From CAZJBP01 sp964544115 (GTDB taxonomy: Bacteria; Verrucomicrobiota; Kiritimatiellia; UBA8416; JADHWI01): a stretch of DNA of 15,440 nt. Position 1 is the first letter of the stretch; each line of letters starts with the position of its first letter. The stretch is taken from assembly GCA_964544115.1 (NCBI GenBank), contig CAZJBP010000090.1, positions 1-15,440 of the forward strand, written 5' to 3'. Under the pieces are notes generated by a model. That model had not been told where the DNA came from and searched no databases. It saw only the letters and a list, made by a program, of their open reading frames with translations. Positions 13,905-15,440 of the stretch are shown here, in pieces. The position numbers were made by a program, and so were the translations under genes.

Positions 13905-14710
13905 TACGACCATCGCACTTGGTCTCTCTGACGTTCGATGATGCCCTCAACGTGCATTTGGATCGCACGGTCCCGATGCTCGAGCGGCTCGAATTTCGCG
14001 GCACGTTCTATGTCAGCCTTGGGGCACCCTCATTTACCAGCCGTCTGGCCGATTGGCAGCGGGCGGCAGCCAGCGGTCATGAGTTGGGCAATCACACGTT
14101 GCTCCACCCGGCCTGGCGCCACAAAGAGTATGTGACGGAAGGCAACGCCATCGAGAACTACACGCTCGATCGCATGCGCGTGGAACTCGAAGCTGCCAAC
14201 CGCATCCTGAACGGGATTGACGGTGAGACCGTGCGGACGTTTGCGTACCCCTGCTGTAATCCGGTGATTGGCAGCCCCGGCCTCGCCAAGCGACTTCTGC
14301 GGAGTCTGAAGTTGGATCGTACACGTCTCATGGGCGGTCTGATCCGGCATCCCTGGTTGGATCTGGGCTCAACGGAAAGATCGTACGAGGCGCTGGCGGC
14401 TGAAGTGTTCCTGGCCGCCCGGATCGGCGGCGAACACTTCAGTGCCGGGCCGAACTACCCGCCGCGCCGTTCGGCGGTGCCGTGTGTGTCACTGGACGGG
14501 AAGACGCTGGCTGATCTAGTAAGCGTTCTTGACGCGTTTTTGATGCACGAGCGCGGTTGGTTGGTATTCATGGCGCATGGGATTGGCGGAGGGCACCGCC
14601 TATCCTGCGACCTCGACGTGTTTGAATCACTTCTCGGGATCCTGCGGTCCCGATCCGTCCCGGTTCGAACGTTCCGTGACGCTTCGCAACTAGTCTATGG
14701 GGGACGATAG
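13901..14710 (+). CDS. Second polysaccharide deacetylase-like protein (CE4/NodB, divergent)
   Basis: Protein of 269 aa with a variant NodB pattern: SLTFDDALNVHLDR (9-22) carries the DD pair but lacks the usual GPD; GHELGNHTLLHP (59-70) gives H65 and H69; FAYPCCNP (114-121) stands where AYPCG is common; and FMAHGIGGG (223-231) supplies the late His (H226). This layout fits the TFDDA-type deacetylases that include members of polysaccharide loci. The metal-binding residues D14, H65 and H69 are kept, so activity is plausible. No signal peptide is seen. It is clearly different in sequence from the deacetylase at 12038 and is not a recent duplicate. It overlaps the preceding GT by ATGA and the following GTG start by one base. 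Its acceptor is unknown; a different sugar or position is likely. Confidence 0.8.
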   Translation: MIRPSHLVSLTFDDALNVHLDRTVPMLERLEFRGTFYVSLGAPSFTSRLADWQRAAASGHELGNHTLLHPAWRHKEYVTEGNAIENYTLDRMRVELEAANRILNGIDGETVRTFAYPCCNPVIGSPGLAKRLLRSLKLDRTRLMGGLIRHPWLDLGSTERSYEALAAEVFLAARIGGEHFSAGPNYPPRRSAVPCVSLDGKTLADLVSVLDAFLMHERGWLVFMAHGIGGGHRLSCDLDVFESLLGILRSRSVPVRTFRDASQLVYGGR

Positions 14711-15440
14711 TGCCTGCTGTAATAGACGGTCTCGTTTCGACCATTATTCCCGTCTACAACCGCCCGGGGATGCTTGTCGAGGCGGTGGAGAGCGTTCTGG
14801 CCCAGACCTACCGGCCGATCGAGATTATCATTTCGGACGATGGTTCTACCGATGACGCCGGGCGAGTCGCAGACCACCTGTCGGCGGAACACCCGGACGT
14901 CATCCGGGTTGTCCACCGTCCGAATCAAGGGCCGGGACCCGCACGGGAGGCCGGGCGAAGCCTGGCCAGGGGCGAGTTCATTCAGTATCTGGACAGTGAC
15001 GACCGACTGCTCCCGCGAAAGTTCGAATGGCAGGTTGAAGCCTTGCGGAGTCGTCCCGATTGCGGCGCGGCCTACGGCTTCGTTCAGCGCTACGGCGCCA
15101 CGGAATCGAACCGTGTGCCGCTGAAGTGGTCAGGCCGTGAGTTGCAGACCCTCTTCCCGTTGCTGCTCGTGGATCGCTGGTGGAACACCGACTGCCCTCT
15201 CTTCCGTCGCTCGGTATGCGACGCCGTGGGCCCCTGGAGCGACCTGAGATACTCTCAGGACTGGGAGTACGATGGGCGGATAGGGGCGCTCGGAACACGA
15301 CTGGTGCATGTAAAGGAGTTCGTCTGCGAGTATCGGCAACACGCCGGCGAACGGCAGACCGGGACAGGCAACTGGCTGGCCCCGCCGGACCGTGTGCGAT
15401 TCTTCTCTTTGCTGCTTCAGTACGCAAGGAAGGCGGGTGT
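14710..15440 (+). CDS. Family 2 glycosyltransferase (3' truncated by window)
   Basis: Open from GTG 14710 to the right edge, giving 243 residues with no stop. The start has GGGGGA (14699-14704) 5 nt upstream and overlaps the preceding TAG by one base. GT2 motifs are complete: VSTIIPVYNRPGMLVEAVES (9-28), TYRPIEIIISDDGSTDDA (33-50), QGPGPAREAGRSLARGEF (73-90) and the metal motif QYLDSDDRLLP (92-102). A later DLRYSQDWEYDGRIGALG stretch fits the catalytic base region. It continues the series of soluble chain-building transferases and shows that the operon extends beyond the window. The C-terminus and any membrane anchor are not visible. Confidence 0.9.
   Translation, partial: MPAVIDGLVSTIIPVYNRPGMLVEAVESVLAQTYRPIEIIISDDGSTDDAGRVADHLSAEHPDVIRVVHRPNQGPGPAREAGRSLARGEFIQYLDSDDRLLPRKFEWQVEALRSRPDCGAAYGFVQRYGATESNRVPLKWSGRELQTLFPLLLVDRWWNTDCPLFRRSVCDAVGPWSDLRYSQDWEYDGRIGALGTRLVHVKEFVCEYRQHAGERQTGTGNWLAPPDRVRFFSLLLQYARKAG

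Overview
The window is dense, GC-rich bacterial DNA with every gene on the + strand. It falls into two parts. The first (1-2495) is housekeeping: the last codons of an Arg-rich protein, overlapped by a DinG/XPD-type iron-sulfur DNA helicase. The second (about 2616 to the right edge) is one long operon for making, decorating and exporting a cell-surface polysaccharide by the ABC-transporter (Wzm/Wzt) route. The high GC content, the S23/IVP-family gene with short repeats beside it, and the mix of FkbM and zinc-ribbon methyltransferases, CelD-like acyltransferase and CE4 deacetylases suggest an environmental bacterium, perhaps of the Planctomycetota or wider PVC group. This placement is inference; no rRNA or marker gene is present.

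The operon layout is: a sigma70-like promoter (2616-2644); a leader with a strong hairpin (2671-2698); wzm permease; a small four-helix-bundle (23S-IVS-type) gene inside a repeat-bounded cassette; wzt ATPase with a C-terminal glycan-binding domain; FkbM methyltransferase; GT2; a STELLO/DUF288-like glycosyltransferase; a zinc-ribbon methyltransferase; a CelD/BcsL-type acyltransferase; a second class I methyltransferase; a WfgS-like GT2; a NodB deacetylase; a GT2 with a GT7-like C-terminal block; a second NodB-type deacetylase; and a GT2 cut by the window edge. From wzt on, genes overlap or abut by a few bases, with larger gaps only before the DUF288 gene (43 nt) and before the GT7C-like gene (31 nt).

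A working model: the glycosyltransferases build a chain on a lipid carrier in the cytoplasm. The deacetylases, acyltransferase and methyltransferases edit sugars or cap the chain end. Wzt reads the finished end through its C-terminal domain and Wzm exports it. No initiating phosphoglycosyltransferase, Wzx/Wzy or WbdD-like kinase is visible here.

The most unusual structure lies between wzm and wzt. The IVP-family gene sits in a segment (3608-4142) bounded by 15-bp inverted ends with one mismatch. Each end leads inward into an array of degenerate octamers in exact 8-bp register: AGCTGAAA-like on the left, TTTCAGCA-like on the right. The segment fills the space between the wzm stop codon and the likely wzt start codon almost exactly. 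It recalls the stem-bounded intervening sequences of 23S rRNA that carry the same protein family, but here in a protein-coding operon.
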